Assembly (NCBI RefSeq): GCF_011516635.5
Contig: NZ_CP096255.1
Coordinates: 6,632,501 to 6,696,500, forward strand
DNA: 64,000 nt
Origin: Bradyrhizobium barranii subsp. apii
GTDB lineage: Bacteria > Pseudomonadota > Alphaproteobacteria > Rhizobiales > Xanthobacteraceae
Reading direction: 5' to 3'
Shown one piece after another: positions 35,492 through 45,352 of the stretch. Below the pieces are notes generated by a model that had not been told where the DNA came from, ran no database searches, and saw nothing but the letters and a program-made list of their open reading frames with translations. The translations under genes and the position numbers were made by a program. Positions within the stretch are counted from its first letter, which is position 1; the number at the start of each line of letters is the position of its first letter.

Positions 35492-36994
35492 ATGACACGT
35501 ATCGCCGTCGGCGGCTTCCTGCACGAGACCAACACGTTCGCCCCGACGAAGGCGACTTTCGCGGACTTCCAGCATGGCGGCGGCTGGCCGGCCATGACGG
35601 TAGGCGCCGACGTGAAGGTGATGCGCCGTATCAATGTCGGTCTCGCCGGCTTCGTCGACAGCGCCGAAGCGAATGGCTGGAACCTCATTCCGACGATCGC
35701 CTGCGGCGCAAGTCCGTCGGCGCATGTCACCAGGGACGCCTTCGAGCGTATCGTGAAGGTGATGGTCGACGGTATCGCCGCCGCCGGCCCGCTCGATGCG
35801 GTCTATCTCGATCTGCATGGCGCGATGGTGACCGAGCATCTCGACGACGGCGAAGGCGAGATTTTAGCGCGCGTGCGCCGCGTCATCGGCAAGGACGTTC
35901 CGCTCGTTGCCAGCCTCGACCTGCACGCCAACGTCACGCCCGAGATGATGGAACACGCGGATGCGCTGATCGCCTACCGCACCTATCCGCATGTCGACAT
36001 GGCCGAGACCGGCCGCGCCTCCGCAAGGCACCTCGCCTTGCTGTTGAAGACCAAGCAGCGCTTTGCAAAGTCGTTTCGCCAATTGCCGTTCCTGATCGCG
36101 ATCAGCTGGCAATGCACCAATGACTTTCCCACCAAGGGCATCTACGAAGAACTGGCCGCGCTGGAGAGCGACGCCGTTCCGACGCTGTCCTTCGCGCCCG
36201 GCTTCCCCGCCGCCGACTTCCGCGACTGCGGCCCGAGCGTGTTCGCCTATGGCAAGACGCAGGCCGATGCCGACCGCGCGGCCGATGCGACCGTCAAACT
36301 GATCGAAAGCCACGAGGACGATTTCGACGGCAAGATCTGGTCGCCCGACGACGGCGTGCGCCATGCGATGGAGCTCGCCAAGAGCGCGAGCAAGCCGATC
36401 ATCATCGCCGATACCCAGGATAATCCGGGCGCCGGCGGCGATTCCGACACCACCGGCATGCTGCGCGCGCTGGTGCGCAACAAGGCGAGCGCCGCGACCG
36501 GCGCGATCTACGACCCGATCTCGGCCAAGGCCGCGCATGCGGCCGGCGTCGGCGCCACCGTGACGCTGTCGCTCGGCGGCAAATCCGGCATTCCCGGCGA
36601 CGAGCCCTATCGCGAGACCTTCATTGTCGAAAAGCTCTCCGACGGCCGCTTCATCGCGCCCGGCCCCTACTACGGTGGCCGCGAGATGGAGATGGGTCCC
36701 TCCGCGTGCCTGCGCATCGGTGACGTCCGCGTCGTCGTCTCCTCGCACAAGGCACAGCTCGCCGATCAGGCGATGTACCGCTATGTCGGCATCGAGCCGA
36801 CCGCGCAGAAGATTCTGGTCAACAAGAGCTCGGTGCACTTCCGCGCCGATTTCGAGCCGATCGCGGAAAAGCTGATGATCTGCGCCGCGCCCGGCGCGAT
36901 GCCGGCCGACACAGCCACCCTGCCCTGGACGCGTCTGCGGCCGGGCATCCGCATCAAGCCGAACGGCCCCGTTTTCACGCCCCCATCACGCTAA
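35492..36994 (+). CDS. M81-family (MlrC-type) metallopeptidase
   Basis: The 500-residue protein matches the MlrC/DUF1485 family, named for an enzyme of microcystin breakdown. Conserved parts are G-G-F-L-H-E-T-N-T-F (metal-ligand His and Glu), D-L-H-G-A-M-V, S-L-D-L-H-A-N-V and D-N-P-G-A-G-G-D-S-D-T-T. It is thought to hydrolyse small peptides or amides in the cytosol. Its place behind the peptide importer and ahead of an amidohydrolase and an amidase suggests work on the imported compound. A repeat separates it from the ATPase gene, so it may have its own promoter or read-through expression. Confidence 0.85.
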   Translation: MTRIAVGGFLHETNTFAPTKATFADFQHGGGWPAMTVGADVKVMRRINVGLAGFVDSAEANGWNLIPTIACGASPSAHVTRDAFERIVKVMVDGIAAAGPLDAVYLDLHGAMVTEHLDDGEGEILARVRRVIGKDVPLVASLDLHANVTPEMMEHADALIAYRTYPHVDMAETGRASARHLALLLKTKQRFAKSFRQLPFLIAISWQCTNDFPTKGIYEELAALESDAVPTLSFAPGFPAADFRDCGPSVFAYGKTQADADRAADATVKLIESHEDDFDGKIWSPDDGVRHAMELAKSASKPIIIADTQDNPGAGGDSDTTGMLRALVRNKASAATGAIYDPISAKAAHAAGVGATVTLSLGGKSGIPGDEPYRETFIVEKLSDGRFIAPGPYYGGREMEMGPSACLRIGDVRVVVSSHKAQLADQAMYRYVGIEPTAQKILVNKSSVHFRADFEPIAEKLMICAAPGAMPADTATLPWTRLRPGIRIKPNGPVFTPPSR

Positions 36995-37007
36995 CCGGAC
37001 AGGACAC

Positions 37008-38171
37008 ATGCCCACGATCGACCGCATCGACGGCTTTGCCGACGAACTCACTGCTATCAGGCGCGACCTCCACGCCCATCCCGAGATCGGCTTCGAGGAA
37101 GTGCGCACCTCCGGCATCGTCGCCGACAAGCTGAAGAGCTGGGGCATCGAGGTGCACCGCGGTCTCGGCGGCACCGGCGTGATCGGCGTGATCAAGGGCA
37201 ATGGTTCGGGCAGCAAGCGCATCGGCCTGCGCGCCGACATGGACGCACTGCCGATGGAAGAGAACACCAATCTGAAATGGAGTTCGAAAATCCCCGGCCG
37301 CTTCCACGGCTGCGGCCATGACGGCCACACCACCATGCTGCTCGGCACCGCGCGCTACCTCGCCGAGACCAGGAATTTCGACGGCACCGTGCACCTGATC
37401 TTCCAGCCGGCCGAGGAAGGCCTTGGTGGCGCTCGCGCGATGATCAAGGACGGCCTGTTCGAGAAGTTTCCCTGCGACGAGCTTTACGGCCTGCACAACG
37501 CGCCCGACCTCAACCTCGGCGAAATCGCGATCCTGCCCGGCCCGGCGATGGCCAGCGCCGACTTCTTCGACCTGCGCATCACCGGCTACGGCGCGCATGG
37601 CGCGATGCCCGAACGCTCCAAGGACGCGGTGATCATCGCGACCACGCTGGCGCAGGCGATCCAGACCATCGTCAGCCGCAACGTCGAGCCGCTGCAGGCC
37701 GCCGTCATCTCGATCACGCAGATTCACGCCGGTTCCGCCTACAACGTCATCCCCGGCGAGGCGCATCTCTGCGGCACCATCCGCACCTTCTCGGATGAAG
37801 TCCGCGCCCTGATCGCCGAACGCATCCGCACGATCTGCGCCGGCATCGCGAGCGCCTATCAGTGCGTGATCGAAGCCGACATCCGCGACACCTTCGGCGT
37901 GCTGGTCAACCAGGTCGAGCAGTCCAAGGTGGTCGAGGAGGTCGCGCGCACCGTCGTCAACCCCGCCAACGTGATCACCCGCGCCCAGCCGAAGATGGGC
38001 AGCGAGGATTTCGCCGACATGCTGCAAACCATTCCCGGCGCCTATTTCTGGATCGGCCACGACGGCTCGGTGCCCGTGCACAATCCCGGCTTTGTGCTCG
38101 ACGACAAGATCCTGCCGATCGGCGCCAGCATGTTCGCCCGGATCATCGAAACGCGCATGCCGGTAGGTTAG
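37008..38171 (+). CDS. M20D amidohydrolase (hippurate hydrolase-like)
   Basis: The 387-residue enzyme carries the M20D motifs: R-R-D-L-H-A-H-P-E-I-G-F-E-E near the N-terminus, R-A-D-M-D-A-L-P, the metal cluster H-G-C-G-H-D-G-H, and F-Q-P-A-E-E-G. A distal G-S-E-D-F motif is also present. Relatives cleave N-acyl amino acids such as hippurate or IAA conjugates. It begins 13 bases after the MlrC gene and ends two bases before the amidase gene, forming a tight three-gene unit. Confidence 0.88.
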   Translation: MPTIDRIDGFADELTAIRRDLHAHPEIGFEEVRTSGIVADKLKSWGIEVHRGLGGTGVIGVIKGNGSGSKRIGLRADMDALPMEENTNLKWSSKIPGRFHGCGHDGHTTMLLGTARYLAETRNFDGTVHLIFQPAEEGLGGARAMIKDGLFEKFPCDELYGLHNAPDLNLGEIAILPGPAMASADFFDLRITGYGAHGAMPERSKDAVIIATTLAQAIQTIVSRNVEPLQAAVISITQIHAGSAYNVIPGEAHLCGTIRTFSDEVRALIAERIRTICAGIASAYQCVIEADIRDTFGVLVNQVEQSKVVEEVARTVVNPANVITRAQPKMGSEDFADMLQTIPGAYFWIGHDGSVPVHNPGFVLDDKILPIGASMFARIIETRMPVG

Positions 38172-38173
38172 CA

Positions 38174-39595
38174 ATGCACAAGAAGAGCGTCGAAGAGGCC
38201 GTCACCTCGCTGCACGATCTCTCCGCGGTCGATCTGATCGCGGGCTATCGGGCCAAGCAATTCTCGCCGAGCGAGGTGCTGGAGGACGTGCTTGCGCACG
38301 TCGTTGCGTGGGAACCGCATCTCAAGGCGCTCTACGCGTTCGATCCCGACAGCGCGCGCGAGGCCGCGAAGGCCTCGACCGCGCGCTGGAGCGGGGGCGA
38401 ACCTTCCGGCGCGCTCGACGGCGTGCCTGTGACGGTGAAGGACAACATCGCGACCAAGGGCGTGCCCGTCCCGCTCGGCGCTGCGAGCGTGAAGCTCGTG
38501 CCGGCCGAGAAGGACGCCCCGCCCGCTGCGCGACTGCGCGAGGCCGGTGCGATCATCTTCGCGAAGACCACCATGCCCGATTACGGCATGCTGTCCTCGG
38601 GACTCTCCAGCTTCCACGCGCTGGCGCGCAATCCCTGGGACCTCTCCAAGAATCCCGGCGGCTCCAGCGCGGGCGCAGGCGCCGCGGCTGCGGCCGGCTA
38701 TGGCCCCTTGCATCTCGGCACCGATATCGGAGGCTCGGTCCGCCTGCCTGCGGGCTGGTGCGGCCTCGTCGGCCTGAAACCGAGTTTTGGCCGCGTGCCG
38801 ATCGACCCGACCTATGTCGGCCGTGTCGCCGGTCCCATGACCCGCACGGTCGACGATTGCGCGCTGATGATGAGCGTGATTGCAAAGCCCGACCGGCGCG
38901 ACGGCATGAGCCTGCCCGCCGAGCCTCTCAACTGGAAGGGACTGGAGAAATCCCCGCGCAAACTGCGCATCGGCCTGATGCTCGATGCCGGCGTCGGCCT
39001 GCCGGCAGAGAGGCCGGTCCGCGATGTCGCGGTGAAAGCCGCAAAGGCGTTCGAATCCGCAGGTAGCGTCGTCACCGAAGTCGACGGCATTCTGACCCGC
39101 GAGATGCTCGACGGCCTCGACAATTTCTGGCGCGCGCGGATGTGGGACGATCTGGCCAAGCTGACGCCGCCCGAACAGGCAAAGGTGCTGCCCTACATCT
39201 TCAAATGGGGCGCATCCGGCGCAAAGCTCTCGGGTGTGGATGTCATCCGCGGATTCAACCAGACCATGGCGATCCGGGCGGCCGCTTCAAAACTATTCTG
39301 CGAGCTCGACTATGTGATCTCGCCGACCGCGCCGAACGTGAACTATCCGGCGGAATGGGCCTCGCCCACCAACGATCCGATGCGGCCGTTCGAGCACATC
39401 TGCTATGCCGTGCCGTGGAATATGTCGGAGAACCCTGCTGTCTCCCTCAACGGCGGTTTCGACGCCAACGGCTTTCCCATCGGCGTGCAGATTGTCGGCC
39501 GCCGCTTCGACGATATCGGCGTGCTCGGCATGGCCAAGGCTTTCGAGGGCTTGCGCGGTGCACAGAAGCCCTGGCCGAGCCCGCCGGCAAAGTAA
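38174..39595 (+). CDS. Amidase-signature family amidase
   Basis: The 473-residue amidase-signature protein has the catalytic Ser-cisSer-Lys triad: Lys in V-T-V-K-D-N, the Gly/Ser-rich N-P-G-G-S-S-A-G-A-G, and the nucleophile Ser in G-T-D-I-G-G-S-V-R. It should hydrolyse an amide to acid and ammonia, which fits a nitrogen-scavenging locus. ATG 38174 starts two bases after the amidohydrolase stop, so co-translation is likely. Confidence 0.88.
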   Translation: MHKKSVEEAVTSLHDLSAVDLIAGYRAKQFSPSEVLEDVLAHVVAWEPHLKALYAFDPDSAREAAKASTARWSGGEPSGALDGVPVTVKDNIATKGVPVPLGAASVKLVPAEKDAPPAARLREAGAIIFAKTTMPDYGMLSSGLSSFHALARNPWDLSKNPGGSSAGAGAAAAAGYGPLHLGTDIGGSVRLPAGWCGLVGLKPSFGRVPIDPTYVGRVAGPMTRTVDDCALMMSVIAKPDRRDGMSLPAEPLNWKGLEKSPRKLRIGLMLDAGVGLPAERPVRDVAVKAAKAFESAGSVVTEVDGILTREMLDGLDNFWRARMWDDLAKLTPPEQAKVLPYIFKWGASGAKLSGVDVIRGFNQTMAIRAAASKLFCELDYVISPTAPNVNYPAEWASPTNDPMRPFEHICYAVPWNMSENPAVSLNGGFDANGFPIGVQIVGRRFDDIGVLGMAKAFEGLRGAQKPWPSPPAK

Positions 39596-39602
39596 GCATT
39601 CC

Positions 39603-39633
39603 GTCATGGCCGGGCTTGTCCCGGCCATCCACG
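39603..39633. repeat. Half copy of the GGCCGGGCTTGTCCCGGCC repeat
   Basis: This 31-base unit matches the left arm of the 90-base palindrome at 49321. It holds a small GGCCGGG/CCCGGCC hairpin. It lies eight bases after the amidase stop. Confidence 0.65.
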
Positions 39634-39733
39634 TTCTTCTACTGCTCGCATGCCCAGTCCGCGCAAGACGGACAACGGCGACCATGCGTCTCGTCTCATT
39701 GAGATCGCACTTAAGATGAGGAAGGAAACCACC

Positions 39734-40624
<891 letters not shown>

Positions 40625-40630
40625 AGGGAT

Positions 40631-40724
40631 CGTAGGGTGGGCAAAGCGGAGCGTGCCCACCACTCTGATTTCGGTGAGTGATAAATGGTGGGCACGGCGC
40701 AAGAGCGCCTTTGCCCACCCTACG
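40631..40724. repeat. Palindromic repeat, GTAGGGTGGGCAAAG family (copy 1)
   Basis: The 94-base element starts CGTAGGGTGGGCAAAGC and ends GCCTTTGCCCACCCTACG, with inner arms GTGCCCACCA/TGGTGGGCAC. It fills the gap between two convergent genes. A second copy is at 58112. Confidence 0.8.
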
Positions 40725-40730
40725 GCACCG

Positions 40731-41708
40731 TCAATCCATCACCAGCGCCACCCGCCCGATCGCCTTGCGGTCGATCAACAGCCGCATCGCTTTAGCATAA
40801 TCCTGCAGCGGCAGGCGGTGCGAGATATTCGGGCGCAGCTTGCCCTCCTCCGCCCATTGCAGCAGCGCCTTGAGCCGCACCTCGCCGAGCGCGGGATTCT
40901 TCCGTACCGCCTCACCCGCACGCACGCCGAGCACGCTGGCGCCCTTGATCAGCAGCAGGTTGGTCTTCGCCGAGCCGATGCCACCGGTAAAGCCGATCAC
41001 CAGCAACCGCGCGCCCCAGGCGATGCAGCGCATCGAGTTCTCGAACACCTCGCCGCCGACGGGATCGAACACGACGTCTGCGCCACGGCCGTCGGTGATG
41101 CGCTTGACGGCATCGCGAAACGGCTCCCGATCGTAGCGCACGAGATGGTCGGCGCCGCGCGATTTCGCAATCGCGAGCTTCTCGTCGCTGGAGGCGGTCG
41201 CGATCACGGTCGCACCCAGCATCTTGCCGATCTCGACCGCGGCAAGCCCCACGCCGCCGCCGGCGCCGTGCACCAGCAACACCTCGCCCGGCATGACCCG
41301 GCCGCGATCGATCAGCGCGTGATAGGCGGTGCCGTGGCCGGCCAGATAGGTCGCACCTTCCGCGTAGTCGAACGTCGACGGCATCGGCGTTAGCTGCGTC
41401 GGCGTCACCACCGCTTCGTCGGTGAAGGCGCCATGGCGCATCTTGACGATGACCTTGTCGCCGACGGACACGCCGCTTGCCTCTGCGCCCACCTCGGTGA
41501 CGTCGCCGGCGGCCTCCATGCCGGGCGTGAACGGCAGCTCCGGCTTGAGCTGATATTCACCGGCCGCCATCAGCACGTCCGGAAAGTTCAATCCGGCGGC
41601 GCGGATCGCAACGCGCACCTCACCCGGATTGACGGCGCGCGACGGAAATTCCTCGAGCCGCAACGTCTCGGGCGCGCCGAGTTCGCGGCAGACGACAGCC
41701 CGCACCAT
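40731..41708 (-). CDS. NADPH:quinone oxidoreductase (zeta-crystallin-like)
   Basis: The 325-residue medium-chain dehydrogenase lacks the zinc ligands of alcohol dehydrogenases. It has the quinone-reductase pattern: G-L-N-F-P-D-V-L near residue 36, P-G-M-E-A-A-G-D-V, and the NADPH fold V-H-G-A-G-G-G-V-G-L-A-A-V. It probably reduces quinones or enones using NADPH. Its ATG overlaps the stop of the upstream isomerase gene by one base (TGATG), so both form an operon. Confidence 0.85.
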   Translation of the reverse strand: MVRAVVCRELGAPETLRLEEFPSRAVNPGEVRVAIRAAGLNFPDVLMAAGEYQLKPELPFTPGMEAAGDVTEVGAEASGVSVGDKVIVKMRHGAFTDEAVVTPTQLTPMPSTFDYAEGATYLAGHGTAYHALIDRGRVMPGEVLLVHGAGGGVGLAAVEIGKMLGATVIATASSDEKLAIAKSRGADHLVRYDREPFRDAVKRITDGRGADVVFDPVGGEVFENSMRCIAWGARLLVIGFTGGIGSAKTNLLLIKGASVLGVRAGEAVRKNPALGEVRLKALLQWAEEGKLRPNISHRLPLQDYAKAMRLLIDRKAIGRVALVMD

Positions 41709-42316
41709 CAGGCCGCACTCGCCTTGCTGCGTTCAAGCGCCTCGCGGATCAGCGGCAGGCGGTCGTTGCCGAAGTACATGTCGGTCTTGCCCACGAAGAT
41801 CGTCGGTGAGCCGAAGCCACCGCGTGCCACGACCTCTTCCGTGTTGGCCTTGAGCTGGTCCTTGATTGCCTGCTCGGAGATGCCGGCAAAGAACTTCTGC
41901 TCGTCGACACCGACCTTCCTGCAGATCTCGGCGAGCACGGCGTCCTGCGAGATGTCCTTGTCGCCGCCCCAATAGGTCTCGAACACGGTAGTGGCGAACG
42001 GCACCATGTCTTTCCCCAGCCAGATGCAGCCGCGCATGACCTTCACGCTGTTCACCGGAAACACCGTCGGCGGCATCTTGATCGCGAGGCCGGCCGAGCG
42101 CGACCAGTCGGCGAGGTCTTTTTTCATGTAGCGCGCCTTCAGCGGCACCGGCGTCTCGCGCTGCGCGTAGACGCTCGGATTGACCGTGTTGAAGATGCCG
42201 CCAACCAGGATCGGCCGCCAGATGATCTCGGCCCCCAGCTCCTTTGCCAGCGGCTGGATGTTGTGGAAGGCGAGGTAGGTCCAGGGGCTGGAACAGTCGA
42301 AGAAGAATTCGATCAT
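41708..42316 (-). CDS. 2-hydroxychromene-2-carboxylate isomerase family protein
   Basis: The 202-residue thioredoxin-fold protein of the DsbA/kappa-GST group has the N-terminal active-site region F-F-F-D-C-S-S-P-W-T-Y-L-A, where the Ser pair replaces a CxxC. A G-G-F-G-S-P-T-I-F-V motif with the cis-proline appears near the C-terminus. Family members isomerise naphthalene-catabolic intermediates with glutathione, but many act elsewhere. ATG 42316 is chosen because upstream codons belong to a palindromic repeat. It is paired with the quinone oxidoreductase. Confidence 0.83.
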   Translation of the reverse strand: MIEFFFDCSSPWTYLAFHNIQPLAKELGAEIIWRPILVGGIFNTVNPSVYAQRETPVPLKARYMKKDLADWSRSAGLAIKMPPTVFPVNSVKVMRGCIWLGKDMVPFATTVFETYWGGDKDISQDAVLAEICRKVGVDEQKFFAGISEQAIKDQLKANTEEVVARGGFGSPTIFVGKTDMYFGNDRLPLIREALERSKASAA

Positions 42317-42354
42317 GGCGTTTCCTTTGCGTCTTGTTTGTCGTGCTCTATCCC

Positions 42355-42473
42355 CGTCATTGCGAGCGACTTGTCCGCCATAGCTCGAAGAGCGACGGCG
42401 GAAGCGAAGCAATCCAGAATCTTTCCGCGGAACCAGTCTGGATTGCTTCGTCGCTTCGCTCCTCGCAATGACG
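42355..42473. repeat. Palindromic intergenic repeat, CGTCATTGCGAG family (copy 3, long)
   Basis: The 119-base copy has the usual ends but a 30-odd-base insertion in the left arm (ACTTGTCCGCCATAGCTCGA). Copy 4 at 45227 shows the same extra block, inverted. This defines a long subfamily. Confidence 0.75.
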
Positions 42474-42487
42474 ATGGGGCGAGCAGC

Positions 42488-43189
42488 CTACTTCTTTCCC
42501 AGCACTTCCCTGGCACGCTGGCCGAACATGATCTTGCGTGATTCCTCGTCGAACGGCTCCTTCACGAACTTGCCGATCGCAAGCCCCGCCTGCACCGGCG
42601 GCCTTGCGCGCACCTCGGCGTACCAGCGTTTCACGTGCGGATAGTCGTCGAGCGTAAAGCCCTGCGCCTTGTGGGTCATGGCCCAGGGGAAGCAGGCGAT
42701 GTCCGCGACGGAATAGTCGCCGGCGACATAGGCGCCGGTCCTGGCCAACTGCCGGTCGAGCACGCCATAGAGCCGCGCGGCCTCGTCGCGGTAACGCTCA
42801 ATCGCATAAGGGATCTTTTCCGCCGCATACAGCGCGAAATGGCCGTGCTGGCCGAGCATCGGCCCGAGGCCCGCCATCTGCCACATCACCCACTGAATGG
42901 TCGTCGAGCGGCCGCGCAGATCGCTGGCCAGAAAGCGGCCGGTCTTTTCCGCGAGGTAAATCAGGATCGCACCGGTCTCGAACGCCGAGAACGGCGCACC
43001 ACCGTCGGCGGGTGCGTGGTCGACGATCGCGGGAATGCGATTGTTCGGGGAGACCGCCAGAAATTCGGGGCCGAACTGCTCCCCGGCGCGGATATTGACG
43101 GGCTTCACGTCATAGGGGAGCCCGAGTTCCTCCAGCATGATCGAGATTTTCCAGCCGTTCGGCGTCGGCGCATAATAGAGGTCGATCAT
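42488..43189 (-). CDS. Glutathione S-transferase family protein (Nu/YfcG-like)
   Basis: The 233-residue protein has an N-terminal thioredoxin-like domain (M-I-D-L-Y-Y-A-P-T-P-N-G-W-K-I-S) with the Thr/Asn active-site pair and the cis-Pro in N-N-R-I-P-A-I-V-D. An all-helical domain follows, containing S-V-A-D-I-A-C-F-P-W, the N-capping motif of GSTs. The resemblance is to YfcG/YghU, which are disulfide-bond reductases using glutathione. ATG 43189 follows a weak ribosome site. Confidence 0.85.
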   Translation of the reverse strand: MIDLYYAPTPNGWKISIMLEELGLPYDVKPVNIRAGEQFGPEFLAVSPNNRIPAIVDHAPADGGAPFSAFETGAILIYLAEKTGRFLASDLRGRSTTIQWVMWQMAGLGPMLGQHGHFALYAAEKIPYAIERYRDEAARLYGVLDRQLARTGAYVAGDYSVADIACFPWAMTHKAQGFTLDDYPHVKRWYAEVRARPPVQAGLAIGKFVKEPFDEESRKIMFGQRAREVLGKK

Positions 43190-43299
43190 CGCCCTTCCCT
43201 GTCGTCGCCAATGGAATAGAGAGCGACTTTTGTTGTTCTGTACCTTGACGTTAAGACATGGCAGGAAGGGGCGCAACGCAACCTGCCGGGAGAGCCGCC

Positions 43300-44322
43300 A
43301 TGCTGTTTCCAACCACGATCGCCGGCTCCTTGCCGAAACCCGAATGGCTTGCCGAGCCCAACATGCTGTGGGCACCCTGGAAGTCGCAAGGCGACGAGCT
43401 TCTCCGCGCCAAGCGCGACGCGACGATGCTTGCCGTCAAGGTCCAGGAGGATGCCGGCATCGACATCGTCACCGAGGGCGAGCAGGCCCGCCAGCATTTC
43501 GTGCACGGCTTCCTCGAGAAGATCGATGGCATCGATTTCGCCCACAAGGTCGAGATGGGCATCCGCAAGGACCGCTACAAGGCGATGGTGCCCCAGGTGG
43601 TCGCGCCGCTTCAGCTCAAGGGTCGTGTTCATGCCGACGAGGCGCGCGTAGCGCGCACGCACACGAAGAAGAAGCTGAAGTTCACCCTGCCCGGCCCGAT
43701 GACCATCATCGACACGATTGCGGACCGCTACTACGGTGATCGCGTCAAGATGGCCTTTGCCTTCGCCGATCTCCTCAACGAGGAAGCCAAGGCATTGCAG
43801 GCCGACGGCGTCGATCTCGTGCAGTTCGACGAGCCCGCCTTCAACGTCTACATGGACGAGGTCAACGACTGGGGCATCAAGGCGCTGGAGCGTGCCGCGC
43901 AGGGGCTGACCTGCGCCACCGCCGTGCACATCTGCTACGGCTACGGCATCAAGGCCAACACCGACTGGAAGGAGACGCTCGGCGCGCAGTGGCGGCAGTA
44001 CGAGCAGATCTTTCCGGCAATCGACGCGAGCCCGATCCAGCAGGTCGCGATCGAGTGCCGCAATTCGAAGGTGCCGCTCGACCTGCTCGCGCTGCTCAAG
44101 ACCAAGATCGTGCAGGCCGGCGTGATCGACGTCGCCAGCGACACGGTGGAGACGGCCGAGGACGTCGTGCAGGTGATCGACGCGGTGTCGAAGTTCGTGC
44201 CCAAGAGCAACATCATCGCCACCACCAATTGCGGCATGGCGCCGATGCGGCGGGAGATCGCCGAGGCCAAGCTGATGGCGCTCGGCGCCGGTGCCGCGCT
44301 GGCGCGCGAGAAGCTGGGGTGA
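43300..44322 (+). CDS. Cobalamin-independent methionine synthase-like protein
   Basis: The 340-residue protein corresponds to the C-terminal catalytic domain of MetE only; full MetE is about 750 residues. Zinc and substrate residues are visible: V-Q-F-D-E-P-A near the middle, H-I-C-Y-G-Y-G (His and Cys ligands), E-C-R-N-S, and T-N-C-G (third Cys ligand). Such short proteins transfer methyl groups to homocysteine or other thiols, with unclear methyl donor. ATG 43300 has GGGAG upstream. The next gene overlaps its stop (TGATG). Confidence 0.8.
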   Translation: MLFPTTIAGSLPKPEWLAEPNMLWAPWKSQGDELLRAKRDATMLAVKVQEDAGIDIVTEGEQARQHFVHGFLEKIDGIDFAHKVEMGIRKDRYKAMVPQVVAPLQLKGRVHADEARVARTHTKKKLKFTLPGPMTIIDTIADRYYGDRVKMAFAFADLLNEEAKALQADGVDLVQFDEPAFNVYMDEVNDWGIKALERAAQGLTCATAVHICYGYGIKANTDWKETLGAQWRQYEQIFPAIDASPIQQVAIECRNSKVPLDLLALLKTKIVQAGVIDVASDTVETAEDVVQVIDAVSKFVPKSNIIATTNCGMAPMRREIAEAKLMALGAGAALAREKLG

Positions 44323-44552
44323 TGGTGCTCCGAACGGCACTCGTCGTCACGGCTCTTGCGGGGATCACATTCGCTGCGCGCGCGGAGGATCGCTCCGTGC
44401 TGCTGAATTGCAAGGCCATGGTCGAGCGTGCGTCAAAGGATACGGGTACGGCAACCGAGGCCGAGCTCACCCGCTGCCGCCAGATCATGCGCGAATGGGC
44501 GCTGCGCGATGCGCGGACGACGGTGGATGAGCAAGGGCGGCCGCTGAAATAG
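44322..44552 (+). CDS. Small secreted protein, unknown function
   Basis: The 76-residue product has a clear signal peptide (about 1-21, A-A-R-A|E-D) and two cysteines in the mature part (L-N-C-K and T-R-C-R), likely disulfide-bonded in the periplasm. It is translationally coupled to the MetE-like gene through a TGATG overlap. No family is recognised. Confidence 0.6.
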   Translation: MVLRTALVVTALAGITFAARAEDRSVLLNCKAMVERASKDTGTATEAELTRCRQIMREWALRDARTTVDEQGRPLK

Positions 44553-44591
44553 CCACACGCTCGCTGCGTTCCCTCCCCCTTGCGGGGACGG

Positions 44592-45212
44592 TCAGGCGCG
44601 GTGCGCGCTGGGGTGCAATGTGACCTCATAGCCGGCGCTCATCGCGCGCAGCGTCGATGGCGGGGTCAGCAACTGCGCGTCGTCAAGCTCTCGCGCGCCT
44701 TCAACATAACCCGCCGTCGACCACAGCAGCGCCCCGCCCTGCATCAGCAGAAAGCTTTCCTCGCCCTGCTGCAGCATCGCGCCGTCTGGAAGCTGCTCGA
44801 GCGGCACCAGCAGCGCGTGAAGCCGCTTCTTGCCGTGATCGAGCCGCTCGTGGTGCAGCACCGTGTCGATATCGTGCATGCGGACATCACGGACGCGGTT
44901 GCCCTTCTCCCATGCAGCCCGGAAGCGATTGGCATCGTCGCGGCGGCAGTAGAAGCAGGGGCGATGGCCGGCGGCGAGCGCGGTGGCCTCGTCGAGGAAG
45001 AACAGCTCGGTCCAGCTATGCGTCGTCATCACCTCGCGACGGCGGCCGCGGAATTCGCAAACACAGGTGAGCCAGGCCGGCGACGACCACCGCTTCTTGA
45101 GCAGCGTCCTGGTCGCGGGATCATGGATGATGCCGCGATTGCCGGTGAACAGGCCACGGTGCGGCGTGGCGATGATGTCGCCGGTCGGCGTGACACGGTT
45201 TTGCAGGGGCAT
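44592..45212 (-). CDS. Conserved-looking hypothetical protein with a CxxC motif
   Basis: The 206-residue protein is hydrophilic and lacks a signal peptide. It has notable motifs: H-R-G-L-F-T-G-N-R-G-I-I-H, C-V-C-E-F-R-G-R, and H-R-P-C-F-Y-C-R-R-D-D-A-N-R-F. The clustered Cys and His residues suggest a metal site or a nuclease-like pocket, but I cannot name the family. ATG 45212 is used; GTG or ATG codons slightly upstream run into a palindromic repeat. Confidence 0.55.
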   Translation of the reverse strand: MPLQNRVTPTGDIIATPHRGLFTGNRGIIHDPATRTLLKKRWSSPAWLTCVCEFRGRRREVMTTHSWTELFFLDEATALAAGHRPCFYCRRDDANRFRAAWEKGNRVRDVRMHDIDTVLHHERLDHGKKRLHALLVPLEQLPDGAMLQQGEESFLLMQGGALLWSTAGYVEGARELDDAQLLTPPSTLRAMSAGYEVTLHPSAHRA

Positions 45213-45226
45213 GGCCACCTCCACCT

Positions 45227-45344
45227 GTCATTGCGAGCGAAGCGAGGCAATCCAGAAATGCGTCTGCGGAAATCGTCTGGCTTGCTTCGTCGCTTCCGCC
45301 TTCGCTCTTCGAGCTACGGAGGACAAGTCGCTCCTCGCAATGAC
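45227..45344. repeat. Palindromic intergenic repeat, CGTCATTGCGAG family (copy 4, long)
   Basis: This 118-base copy starts GTCATTGCGAG and ends CTCGCAATGACGG. Its right arm has the extra block TCGAGCTACGGAGGACAAGT, the inverted counterpart of the one in copy 3. It separates the hypothetical gene from the gene for xanthine phosphoribosyltransferase. Confidence 0.75.
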
Positions 45345-45352
45345 GGCGATCG

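Noticed and set aside
43200..43299. SAM-type riboswitch before the MetE-like gene
   Set aside because: Only a simple GGCAGG/CCTGCC hairpin is present; none of the conserved SAM aptamer blocks could be found.
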